Shown here piece after piece: positions 12,028 to 23,260 of a DNA stretch of 47,416 nucleotides. Each line of letters begins with the position of its first letter. The first letter of the stretch is position 1. A program made the position numbers and the translations under genes. Under the pieces are notes generated by a model. The model searched no databases and had not been told where the DNA came from. It saw only the letters and a list, made by a program, of their open reading frames with translations. Source of the DNA: Liolophura sinensis (lineage: Eukaryota > Mollusca > Polyplacophora > Chitonida > Chitonidae); the NCBI RefSeq assembly GCF_032854445.1, contig NW_027018281.1, forward strand, positions 1-47,416, given 5' to 3'.

Positions 12028-12085
12028 TCTGGGCTACCGAAAGGCAAATAACTTATAATGAAAAGTTGAATATAGTAATGACCAG

Positions 12086-12091
12086 TCGCGA
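12086..12091. repeat. TCGCGA palindrome inside 'cagtcgcgattg'
   Basis: This is a CpG-dense palindrome about 358 bp into the unit, present in nearly every copy (copy 10 has lost one T after it, near 5496). F copies add a second palindrome, TTCGCGAA, about 35 bp downstream at the ttagc/ttcgc site. Both would give one-cut-per-unit restriction ladders and are convenient methylation reporters. Confidence 0.5.
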
Positions 12092-13378
12092 TTGTACATA
12101 GTTAATGTAGCCGATTTCAATTAGCAAAAAGACCAGGCAAAAATCCAAAAGTAGAAAAACTGTTCCAATGCTGCTGGTAAGAGACTAATCCGACGTATTT
12201 TGTGACGAGAAATCGAATGGTGCAAACCGCGTTGCTCTCCGACCAATACTTTTGGCTGTAGCCACAAATGAATAATCAATGATGTCAAGATCACGTGCCC
12301 AGCAACGGCTCTTACTCCATGGAAACCATAGAAATTTGCAATTTTTCAACAGCTGGAGATGCCTGGCCCAATTGCGCATCTTTTGGCGCCTTATTGATGT
12401 GGGTCAGTGTTCAATTGTACTTTTTACAGCGGATTGTATCAAGTACCTTTTGTTTTTTTTTACATACAAATGGTGTGGTTTTTCTACATGTAGATAAAGA
12501 CATTGAGTTTGTCTTCGACTTAGAAGTAAGACATTTGCTGGGTGAGTTAAATGGGTTTGGCCCAAAGATTTGACGTCGTCTGGGCTACCGAAGGGCACAT
12601 AACTTATAATGAAAAGTTGAATATAGTAATGACCAGTCGCGATTGTACATAGTTAATGTAGCCGATTTCAATTAGCAAAAAGACCAGGCAAAAATCCAAA
12701 AGTAGAAAAACTGTTCCAATGCTGCTGGTAAGAGGCTAATCCGACGTATTTTGTGACGAGAAATCGAATGGTGCAAACCGCGTTGCTCTCCGACCAATAC
12801 TTTTGGCTGTAGCCACAAATGAATAATCAATGATGTCAAGATCACGTGCCCAGCAACGGCTCTTACTCCATGGAAACCAAGGAAATTTGCAATTTTTCAA
12901 CAGCTGGAGATGCCTGGCCCAATTGCGCATCCTTTGGCGCCTTTTTGATGTGGGTCAGTGTTCAATTGTACTTTTTACAGCGGACTGTATCAAGTACCTT
13001 GTGTTTTTTTATATACAAATGGTGTGGTTTTTCTACATGTAGATAAAGACATTGAGTTTGTCTTCGACTTAGAAGTAAGACATTTGCTGGGTGAGTTAAA
13101 TGGGCTTGGCCCAAAGATTTGACGTCGTCTGGGCTACCGAAGGGCACATAACTTATAATGAAATGTTGAATATAGTAATGACCAGTCGCGATTGTACATA
13201 GTTAATGTAGCCGATTTCAATTAGCAAAATGACCAGGCAAAAATCCAAAAGTGGAAAAACTGTTCCAATGCTGCTGGTAAGAGGCTAATCCGACGTATTT
13301 TGTGACGAGAAATCGAATGGTGCAAACCGCGTTGCTCTCCGACCAATACTTTTGGCTGTAGCCACAAATGAATAATCA

Positions 13379-16300
13379 ATGATGTCAAGATCACGTGCCC
13401 AGCAACGGCTCTTACTCCATGGAAACCAAGGAAATTTGCAATTTTTCAACAGCTGGAGATGCCTGGCCCAATTGCGCATCCTTTGGCACCTTATTGATGT
13501 GGGTCAGTGTTCAATTGTACTTTTTACAGCGGATTGTATCAAGTACCTTTTGTTTTTTTTATATACAAATGGTGTGGTTTTTCTACATGTAGATAAAGAC
13601 ATTGAGTTTGTCTTCGACTTAGAAGTAAGGGACATTTGCTGGGTGAGATAAATGGGCTTGGCCCAAAGATTTGACGTCGTCTGGGCTACCGAAGGGCACA
13701 TAACTTATAATGAAAAGTTGAATATAGTAATGACCAGTCGCGATTGTACATAGTTAATGTAGCCGATTTCAATTCGCAAAAAGACCAGGCAAAAATCCAA
13801 AAGTGGAAAAACTGTTCCAATGCTGCTGGTAAGAGGCTAATCCGACGTATTTTGTGACGAGAAAATCGAATGGTGCAAACCGCGTTGCTCTCCAACCAAT
13901 ACTTTTGGCTGTAGCCACAAATGAATAATCAATGATGTCAAGATCACGTGCCCAGCAACGGCTCTTACTCATGGAAACCATAGAAATTTGCAATTTTTCA
14001 ACAGGCTGGAGATGCCTGGCCCAATTGCGCATCCTTTGGCACCTTATTGATGTGGGTCAGTGTTCAATTGTACTTTTTACAGCGGATTGTATCAAGTACC
14101 TTTTGTTTTTTTTATATACAAATGGTGTGGTTTTTCTACATGTAGATAAAGGACATTGAGTTTGTCTTCGACTTAGAAGTAAGACATTTGCTGGGTGAGT
14201 TAAATGGGCTTGGCCAAAGATTTGACGTCGTCTGGGCTACCGAAGGGCACATAACTTATAATGAAAAGTTGAATATAGTAATGACCAGTCGCGATTGTAC
14301 ATAGTTAATGTAGCCGAATTTCAATTCGCGAAAAGACCAGGCAAAAATCCAAAAGTGGAAAACTGTTCCAATGCTGCTGGTAAGAGGCTAATCCGACGTA
14401 TTTTGTGACGAGAAATCGAATGGTGCAAACCGTGTTGCTCTCCGACCAATACTTTTTGGCTGTAGCCACAAATGAATAATCAATGATGTCAAGATCACGT
14501 GCCCAGCAACGGCTCTTACTCCATGGAAACCATAGAAATTTGCAATTTTTCAACAGCTGGAGATGCCTGGCCCAATTGCGCATCCTTTGGCACCTTATTG
14601 ATGTGGGTCAGTGTTCAATTGTACTTTTTACAGCGGATTGTATCAAGTACCTTGTGTTTTTTTTATATACAAATGGTGTGGTTTTTCTACATGTAGATAA
14701 AGACATTGAGTTTGTCTTCGACTTAGAAGTAAGACATTTGCTGGGTGAGTTAAATGGGCTTGGCCCAAAGATTTGACGTCGTCTGGGCTACCGAAGGGCA
14801 CATAACTTATAATGAAAAATTGAATATAGTAATGACCAGTCGCGATTGTACATAGCTAATGTACCCGATTTCAATTAGCAAAAAGACCAGGCAAAAATCC
14901 AAAAGTAGAAAAACTGTTCCAATGCTGCTGGTAAGAGGCTAATCCGACGTATTTTGTGACGAGAAATCGAATGGTGCAAACCGCGTTGCTCTCCGACCAA
15001 TACTTTTGGCTGTAGCCACAAATGAATAATCAATGATGTCAAGATCACGTGCCCAGCAACGGCTCTTACTCCATGGAAACCATAGAAATTTGCAATTTTT
15101 CAACAGCTGGAGATGCCTGGCCCAATTACGCATCTTTTGGCGCCTTTTTGATGTGGGTCAGTGTTCAATTGTACTTTTTACAGCGGACTGTATCAAGTAC
15201 CTTGTGTTTTTTTATATACAAATGGTGTGGTTTTTCTACATGTAGATAAAGACATTGAGTTTGTCTTCGACTTAGAAGTAAGACATTTGCTGGGTGAGTT
15301 AAATGGGCTTGGCCCAAAGATTTGACGTCGTCTGGGCTACCGAAGGGCACATAACTTATAATGAAATGTTGAATATAGTAATGACCAGTCGCGATTGTAC
15401 ATAGTTAATGTAGCCGATTTCAATTAGCAAAATGACCAGGCAAAAATCCAAAAGTGGAAAAACTGTTCCAATGCTGCTGGTAAGAGGCTAATCCGACGTA
15501 TTTTGTGACGAGAAATCGAATGGTGCAAACCGCGTTGCTCTCCGACCAATACTTTTGGCTGTAGCCACAAATGAATAATCAATGATGTCAAGATCACGTG
15601 CCCAGCAACGGCTCTTACTCCATGGAAACCAAGGAAATTTGCAATTTTTCAACAGCTGGAGATGCCTGGCCCAATTGCGCATCCTTTGGCACCTTATTGA
15701 TGTGGGTCAGTGTTCAATTGTACTTTTTACAGCGGATTGTATCAAGTACCTTTTGTTTTTTTTATATACAAATGGTGTGGTTTTTCTACATGTAGATAAA
15801 GACATTGAGTTTGTCTTCGACTTAGAAGTAAGACATTTGCTGGGTGAGATAAATGGGCTTGGCCAAAGATTTGACGTCGTCTGGGCTACCGAAGGGCACA
15901 TAACTTATAATGAAAAGTTGAATATAGTAATGACCAGTCGCGATTGTACATAGTTAATGTAGCCGATTTCAATTCGCAAAAAGACCAGGCAAAAATCCAA
16001 AAGTGGAAAAACTGTTCCAATGCTGCTGGTAAGAGGCTAATCCGACGTATTTTGTGACGAGAAATCGAATGGTGCAAACCGCGTTGCTCTCCAACCAATA
16101 CTTTTGGCTGTAGCCACAAATGAATAATCAATGATGTCAAGATCACGTGCCCAGCAACGGCTCTTACTCCATGGAAACCATAGAAATTTGCAATTTTTCA
16201 ACAGCTGGAGATGCCTGGCCCAATTGCGCATCCTTTGGCACCTTATTGATGTGGGTCAGTGTTCAATTGTACTTTTTACAGCGGATTGTATCAAGTACCT

Positions 16301-17779
16301 TTTGTTTTTTTTATATACAAATGGTGTGGTTTTTCTACATGTAGATAAAGACATTGAGTTTGTCTTCGACTTAGAAGTAAGACATTTGCTGGGTGAGTTA
16401 AATGGGCTTGGCCCAAAGATTTGACGTCGTCTGGGCTACCGAAGGGCACATAACTTATAATGAAAAGTTGAATATAGTAATGACCAGTCGCGATTGTACA
16501 TAGTTAATGTAGCCGATTTCAATTCGCGAAAAGACCAGGCAAAAATCCAAAAGTGGAAAAACTGTTCCAATGCTGCTGGTAAGAGGCTAATCCGACGTAT
16601 TTTGTGACGAGAAATCGAATGGTGCAAACCGTGTTGCTCTCCGACCAATACTTTTGGCTGTAGCCACAAATGAATAATCAATGATGTCAAGATCACGTGC
16701 CCAGCAACGGCTCTTACTCCATGGAAACCATAGAAATTTGCAATTTTTCAACAGCTGGAGATGCCTGGCCCAATTGCGCATCCTTTGGCACCTTATTGAT
16801 GTGGGTCAGTGTTCAATTGTACTTTTTACAGCGGATTGTATCAAGTACCTTGTGTTTTTTTTATATACAAATGGTGTGGTTTTTCTACATGTAGATAAAG
16901 ACATTGAGTTTGTCTTCGACTTAGAAGTAAGACATTTGCTGGGTGAGTTAAATGGGCTTGGCCCAAAGATTTGACGTCGTCTGGGCTACCGAAGGGCACA
17001 TAACTTATAATGAAAAATTGAATATAGTAATGACCAGTCGCGATTGTACATAGCTAATGTAGCCGATTTCAATTAGCAAAAAGACCAGGCAAAAATCCAA
17101 AAGTAGAAAAACTGTTCCAATGCTGCTGGTAAGAGGCTAATCCGACGTATTTTGTGACGAGAAATCGAATGGTGCAAACCGCGTTGCTCTCCGACCAATA
17201 CTTTTGGCTGTAGCCACAAATGAATAATCAATGATGTCAAGATCACGTGCCCAGCAACGGCTCTTACTCCATGGAAACCATAGAAATTTGCAATTTTTCA
17301 ACAGCTGGAGATGCCTGGCCCAATTGCGCATCTTTTGGCGCCTTTTTGATGTGGGTCAGTGTTCAATTGTACTTTTTACAGCGGACTGTATCAAGTACCT
17401 TGTGTTTTTTTATATACAAATGGTGTGGTTTTTCTACATGTAGATAAAGACATTGAGTTTGTCTTCGACTTAGAAGTAAGACATTTGCTGGGTGAGTTAA
17501 ATGGGCTTGGCCCAAAGATTTGACGTCGTCTGGGCTACCGAAGGGCACATAACTTATAATGAAATGTTGAATATAGTAATGACCAGTCGCGATTGTACAT
17601 AGTTAATGTAGCCGATTTCAATTAGCAAAATGACCAGGCAAAAATCCAAAAGTGGAAAAACTGTTCCAATGCTGCTGGTAAGAGGCTAATCCGACGTATT
17701 TTGTGACGAGAAATCGAATGGTGCAAACCGCGTTCCTCTCCGAACCAATACTTTTGCTGTAGCCACAAATGAATAATCA
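13379..17779 (+). repeat. Four-unit tandem duplication E F L A / E F L A'
   Basis: Copies 25-28 and 29-32 carry the same four types in order, 2203 bp apart. No other part of the window shows L A followed by E F L. The first A (copy 28) lacks the 'cgttcctctcc' mark of the second (copy 32), as expected if the end of copy 28 derives from the D type that normally precedes E. Confidence 0.75.
15033..15581 (+). repeat. Copy 28: probable A'/D chimera at the four-unit duplication junction
   Basis: The left part has the I mark and 'cttttggcg' of A' (T at 15135). The right part has 'cgttgctctcc' (G at 15537), as in D, rather than the 'cgttcctctcc' of A'. Since D normally precedes E, and E follows here, the copy fits an exchange between an A' and a D unit within 15135-15537. 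It also has a private 'attacgcat' at about 15127. Confidence 0.6.
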
Positions 17780-20700
17780 ATGATGTCAAGATCACGTGCC
17801 CAGCAACGGCTCTTACTCCATGGAAACCAAGGAAATTTGCAATTTTTCAACAGCTGGAGATGCCTGGCCCAATTGCGCATCCTTTGGCACCTTATTGATG
17901 TGGGTCAGTGTTCAATTGTACTTTTTACAGCGGATTGTATCAAGTACCTTGTTTTTTTTTTATATACAAATGGTGTGGTTTTTCTACATGTAGATAAAGA
18001 CATTGAGTTTGTCTTCGACTTAGAAGTAAGACATTTGCTGGGTGAGTTAAATGGGTTTGGCCCAAAGATTTGACGTCGTCTGGGCTACCGAAAGGCAAAT
18101 AACTTATAATGAAAAGTTGAATATAGTAATGACCAGTCGCGATTGTACATAGTTAATGTAGCCGATTTCAATTAGCAAAAAGACCAGGCAAAAATCCAAA
18201 AGTAGAAAAACTGTTCCAATGCTGCTGGTAAGAGGCTAATCCGACGTATTTTGTGACGAGAAATCGAATGGTGCAAACCGCGTTGCTCTCCGACCAATAC
18301 TTTTGGCTGTAGCCACAAATGAATAATCAATGATGTCAAGATCACGTGCCCAGCAAACGGCTCTTACTCCATGGAAACCATAGAAATTTGCAATTTTTTA
18401 ACAGCTGGAGATGCCTGGCCCAATTGCGCATCCTTTTGCACCTTATTGATGTGGGTCAGTGTTCAATTGTACTTTTTACAGCGGATTGTATCAAGTACCT
18501 TGTGTTTTTTTATATACAAATGGTGTGGTTTTTCTACATGTAGATAAAGGACATTGAGTTTGTCTTCGACTAGAGTAAGACATTTGCTGGGTGAGTTAAA
18601 TGGGCTTGGCCCAAAGATTTGACGTCGTCTGGGCTACCGAAGGGCACATAACTTATAATGAAAATTGAATATAGTAATGACCAGTCGCGATTGTACATAG
18701 CTAATGTACCCGATATCAAGAAGCAAAAAGACCAGCAAAAATCCAAAAGTGGAAAAACTGTTCCAATGCTGCTGGTAAGAGGCTAATCCGACGTATTTTG
18801 TGACGAGAAATCGAATGGTGCAAACCGCGTTGCTCTCCGACCAATACTTTTGGCTGTAGCCACAAATGAATAATCAATGATGTCAAGATCACGTGCCAGC
18901 AACGGCTCTTACTCCATGGAAACCATAGAAATTTGCAATTTTTCAACAGCTGGAGATGCCTGGCCCAATTGCGCATCTTTTGGCACCTTATTGATGTGGG
19001 TCAGTGTTCAATTGTACTTTTTACAGCGGATTGTATCAAGTACCTTGTGTTTTTTTATATACAAATGGTGTGGTTTTTCTACATGTAGATAAAGACATTG
19101 AGTTTGTCTTCGACTTAGAAGTAAGACATTTGCTGGGTGAGTTAAATGGCTTGGCCCAAAGATTTGACGTCGTCTGGGCTACCGAAGGGCACATAACTTA
19201 TAATGAAACGTTGAATATAGTAATGACCAGTCGCGATTGTACATAGTTAATGTAGCCGATTTCAATTAGGCAAAATGACCAGGCAAAAATCCAAAAGTGG
19301 AAAAACTGTTCCAATGCTGCTGTAAGAGGCTAATCCGACGTATTTTGTGACGAGAAATCGAATGGTGCAAACCGCGTTGCTTTCCGACCAATACTTTTGG
19401 GCTGTAGCCACAAATGAATAATCAATGATGTCAAGATCACGTGCCCAGCAACGGCTCTTACTCCATGGAAACCAAGGAAATTTGCAATTTTTCAACAGCT
19501 GGAGATGCCTGGCCAATTGCGCATCCTTTGGCACCTTATTGATGTGGGTCAGTGTTCAATTGTACTTTTTACAGCGGATTGTATCAAGTACCTTTTGTTT
19601 TTTTTATATACAAATGGTGTGGTTTTTCTACATGTAGATAAAGACATTGAGTTTGTCTTCGACTTAGAAGTAAGACATTTGCTGGGTGAGATAAATGGCT
19701 TGGCCCAAAGATTTGACGTCGTCTGGGCTACCGAAGGGCACATAACTTATAATGAAAAGTTGAATATAGTAATGACCAGTCGCGATTGTACATAGTTAAT
19801 GTAGCCGATTTCAATTCGCAAAAAGACCAGGCAAAAATCCAAAAGTGGAAAAACTGTTCCAATGCTGCTGGTAAGAGGCTAATCCGACGTATTTTGTGAC
19901 GAGAAATCGAATGGTGCAAACCGCGTTGCTCTCCAACCAATACTTTTGGCTGTAGCCACAAATGAATAATCAATGATGTCAAGATCACGTGCCCAGCAAC
20001 GGCTCTTACTCCATGGAAACCAAGGAAATTTGCAAGTTTTCAACAGCTGGAGATGCCTGGCCCAATTGCGCATCCTTTGGCACTTATTGATGTGGGTCAG
20101 TGTTCAATTGTACTTTTTACAGCGGATTGTATCAAGTACCTTGTGTTTTTTTTATATACAAATGGTGTGGTTTTTCTACATGTAGATAAAGACATCGAGT
20201 TTGTCTTCGACTTAGAAGTAAGACATTTGCTGGGTGAGTTAAATGGGTTTGGCCCAAAGATTTGACGTCGTCTGGGCTACCGAAGGGCACATAACTTATA
20301 ATGAAAAGTTGAATATAGTAATGACCAGTCGCGATTGTACATAGTTAATGTAGCCGATTTCAATTAGCAAAAAGACCAGGCAAAAATCCAAAAGTAGAAA
20401 ACTGTTCCAATGCTGCTGGTAAGAGGCTAATCCGACGTATTTTGTGACGAGAAATCGAATGGTGCAAACCGCGTTGCTCTCCGACCAATACTTTTGGCTG
20501 TAGCCACAAATGAATAATCAATGATGTCAAGATCACGTGCCAGCAACGGCTCTTACTCCATGGAAACCATAGAAATTTGCAATTTTTTCAACAGCTGGAG
20601 ATGCCTGGCCCAATTGCGCATCTTTTGGCGCCTTTTTGATGTGGGTCAGTGTTCAATTGTACTTTTTACAGCGGACTGTATCAAGTACCTTGTGTTTTTT

Positions 20701-22169
20701 TATATACAAATGGTGTGGTTTTTCTACATGTAGATAAAGACATTGAGTTTGTCTTCGACTTAGAAGTAAGACATTTGCTGGGTGAGTTAAATGGGCTTGG
20801 CCCAAAGATTTGACGTCGTCTGGGCTACCGAAGGGCACATAACTTATAATGAAATGTTGAATATAGTAATGACCAGTCGCGATTGTACATAGTTAATGTA
20901 GCCGATTTCAATTAGCAAAATGACCAGGCAAAAATCCAAAAGTGGAAAAACTGTTCCAATGCTGCTGGTAGAGGCTAATCCGACGTATTTTGTGACGAGA
21001 AATCGAATGGTGCAAACCGCGTTGCTCTCCGACCAATACTTTTGGCTGTAGCCACAAATGAATAATCAATGATGTCAAGATCACGTGCCCAGCAACGGCT
21101 CTTACTCCATGGAAACCAAGGAAATTTGCAATTTTTCAACAGCTGGAGATGCCTGGCCCAATTGCGCATCCTTTGGCACCTTATTGATGTGGGTCAGTGT
21201 TCAATTGTACTTTTTACAGCGGATTGTATCAAGTACCTTGTGTTTTTTTTATATACAAATGGTGTGGTTTTTCTACATGTAGATAAAGACATTGAGTTTG
21301 TCTTCGACTTAGAAGTAAGACATTTGCTGGGTGAGTTAAATGGGTTTGGCCCAAAGACTTGACGTCGTCTGGGCTACCGAAAGGCAAATAACTTATAATG
21401 AAAAGTTGAATATAGTAATGACCAGTCGCGATTGTACATAGTTAATGTAGCCGATTTCAATTAGCAAAAAGACCAGGCAAAAATCCAAAAGTAGAAAAAC
21501 TGTTCCAATGCTGCTGGTAAGAGCCTAATCCGACGTATTTTGTGACGAGAAATCGAATGGTGCAAACCGCGTTGCTCTCCGACCAATACTTTTGGCTGTA
21601 GCCACAAATGAATAATCAATGATGTCAAGATCACGTGCCCAGCAACGGCTCTTACTCCATGGAAACCATAGAAATTTGCAATTTTTCAACAGCTGGAGAT
21701 GCCTGGCCCAATTGCGCATCTTTTGGCGCCTTATTGATGTGGGTCAGTGTTCAATTGTACTTTTTACAGCGGATTGTATCAAGTACCTTTTGTTTTTTTT
21801 ACATACAAATGGTGTGGTTTTTCTACATGTAGATAAAGACATTGAGTTTGTCTTCGACTTAGAAGTAAGACATTTGTTGGGTGAGTTAAATGGGCTTGGC
21901 CCAAAGATTTGACGTCGTCTGGGCTACCGAAGGGCACATAACTTATAATGAAAAGTTGAATATAGTAATGACCAGTCGCGATTGTACATAGTTAATGCAG
22001 CCGATTTCAATTAGCAAAAAGAACAGGCAAAAATCCAAAAGTGGAAAAAACTGTTCCAATGCTGCTGGTAAGAAGCTAATCCGACGTATTTTGTGACGAG
22101 AAATCGAATGGTGCAAACCGCGTTGCTCTCCGACCATTACTTTTGGCTGTAGCCACAAATGAATAATCA

Positions 22170-22710
22170 ATGATGTCAAGATCACGTGCCCAGCAACGGC
22201 TCTTACTCCATGGAAACCAAGGAAATTTGCAATTTTTCAACAGCTGGAGATGCCTGGCCCAATCCTTTGGCACCTTATTGATGTGGGTCAGTGTTCAATT
22301 GTACTTTTTACAGCGGGTTGTATCAAGTACCTTGTGTTTTTTTTATATACAAATGTGTGGTTTTTCTACATGTAGATAAAGACATTGAGAATGTCTTCGA
22401 CTTAGAAGTAAGACATTTGCTGGGTGAGTAAATGGGCTTGGCCCAAAGATTTGACGTCGTCTGGGCTACCGAAGGGCACAGAACTTATAATGAAATGTTG
22501 AATATAGTAATGACCAGTCGCGATTGTACATAGTTAATGTAGCCGATTTCAATTAGCAAAATGACCAGGCAAAAATCCAAAAGTAGAAAAACTGTTCCAA
22601 TGCTGCTGGTAAGAGGCTAATCCGACGTATTTTGTGACGAGAAATCGAATGGTGCAAACCGCGTTGCTCTCCGACCAATACTTTTGGCTGTAGCCACAAA
22701 TGAATAATCA
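22170..22710 (+). repeat. Copy 41 (H) with an internal 7-bp deletion
   Basis: This is the shortest interval in the array, 541 bp. The usual 'cccaattgcgcatccttt' reads 'cccaatccttt' near 22258-22268, a loss of seven bases including the TGCGCA palindrome. Two single-base losses ('aaatgtgtgg', 'gtgagtaaat') account for the rest. Its paired unit, copy 47, is intact. Confidence 0.8.
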
Positions 22711-23260
22711 ATGATGTCAAGATCACGTGCCCAGCAACGGCTCTTACTCCATGGAAACCAAGGAAATTTGCAATTTTTCAACAGCTGGAGATGCCTGGCC
22801 CAATTGCGCATCCTTTGGCGCCTTTTTGATGTGGGTCAGTGTTCAATTGTACTTTTTACAGCGGATTGTATCAAGTACCTTTTGTTTTTTTTATATACAA
22901 ATGGTGTGGTTTTTCTACATGTAGATAAAGACATTGAGTTTGTCTTCGACTTAGAAGTAAGACATTTGCTGGGTGAGTTAAATGGGCTTGGCCCAAAGAT
23001 TTGACGTCGTCTGGGCTACCGAAGGGCACATAACTTATAATGAAAAGTTGAATATAGTAATGACCAGTCGCGATTGTACATAGTTAATGTAGCCGATTTC
23101 AATTCGCAAAAAGACCAGGCAAAAATCCAAAAGTAGAAAAACTGTTCCAATGCTGCTGGGAAGAGGCTAATCTGACGTATTTTGTGACGAGAAATCGAAT
23201 GGTGCAAACCGCGTTGCTCTCCGACCAATACTTTTGGCTGTAGCCACAAATGAATAATCA
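22711..23260 (+). repeat. Copy 42 (Q): probable J/E chimera at the six-unit duplication junction
   Basis: The left half is J-like (K, 'ggcgcctttttg', gcggatt, ccttttg, gagtta). The right half carries aaaagttg, ttcgcaaaaag and gtag like E', so the switch lies between about 22976 and 23104. It lacks the 'ctgtaga' of copies 10 and 48. It also has private 'gctgggaag' and 'aatctgacg' near 23155-23175. Confidence 0.55.

Larger units (their letters stand above)
11729..12278 (+). repeat. Reference monomer (copy 22, type B, 550 bp, no apparent indel)
   Basis: This copy was chosen as a clean example. GC is 221/550. Landmarks in order are: the anchor at 11729, CACGTG at 11742, CCATGG at 11767, CAGCTG at 11800, a run of eight T at 11903, a CTACATGTAG palindrome at 11933, an inverted repeat at 12001, GACGTC at 12021, TCGCGA at 12086, and the variable ttagc/ttcgc site at 12121. 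It has 18 CpG dinucleotides against roughly 22 expected from base composition, so CpG is hardly depleted. The unit start is arbitrary because the array is circularly permutable. Confidence 0.9.
11729..19424 (+). repeat. Array block 3: copies 22-35, order B C D E F L A E F L A' B' M N
   Basis: Copies start at 11729 (B), 12279 (C), 12830 (D), 13379 (E), 13932 (F), 14483 (L), 15033 (A), 15582 (E), 16131 (F), 16681 (L), 17231 (A'), 17780 (B'), 18330 (M) and 18877 (N). Compared with block 2, the segment E F L A is present twice (copies 25-28 and 29-32), a 4-unit internal duplication. Copy 28 is the expected junction chimera. Copies 32-35 repeat the private marks of copies 18-21, including 'cgttcctctcc', 'ttttttaacag', 'gatatcaagaagc' and 'gaaacgttg'. 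Single-base indels reappear from about 17.7 kb. Confidence 0.9.

Noticed and set aside
12070-12120. Internal direct repeat 'atagtaatg' / 'atagttaatg' as a sign of an older sub-monomer
   Set aside because: The likeness fades after about ten bases and no further sub-repeats at that spacing exist, so chance is enough.
11729-12278. RNA polymerase III internal promoter (A and B boxes), tRNA or SINE origin
   Set aside because: 'gttcaattg' misses the B-box consensus at its last base, 'tggctgtagcc' does not fit an A box, and the spacing and order are wrong. No tRNA-like fold was found.
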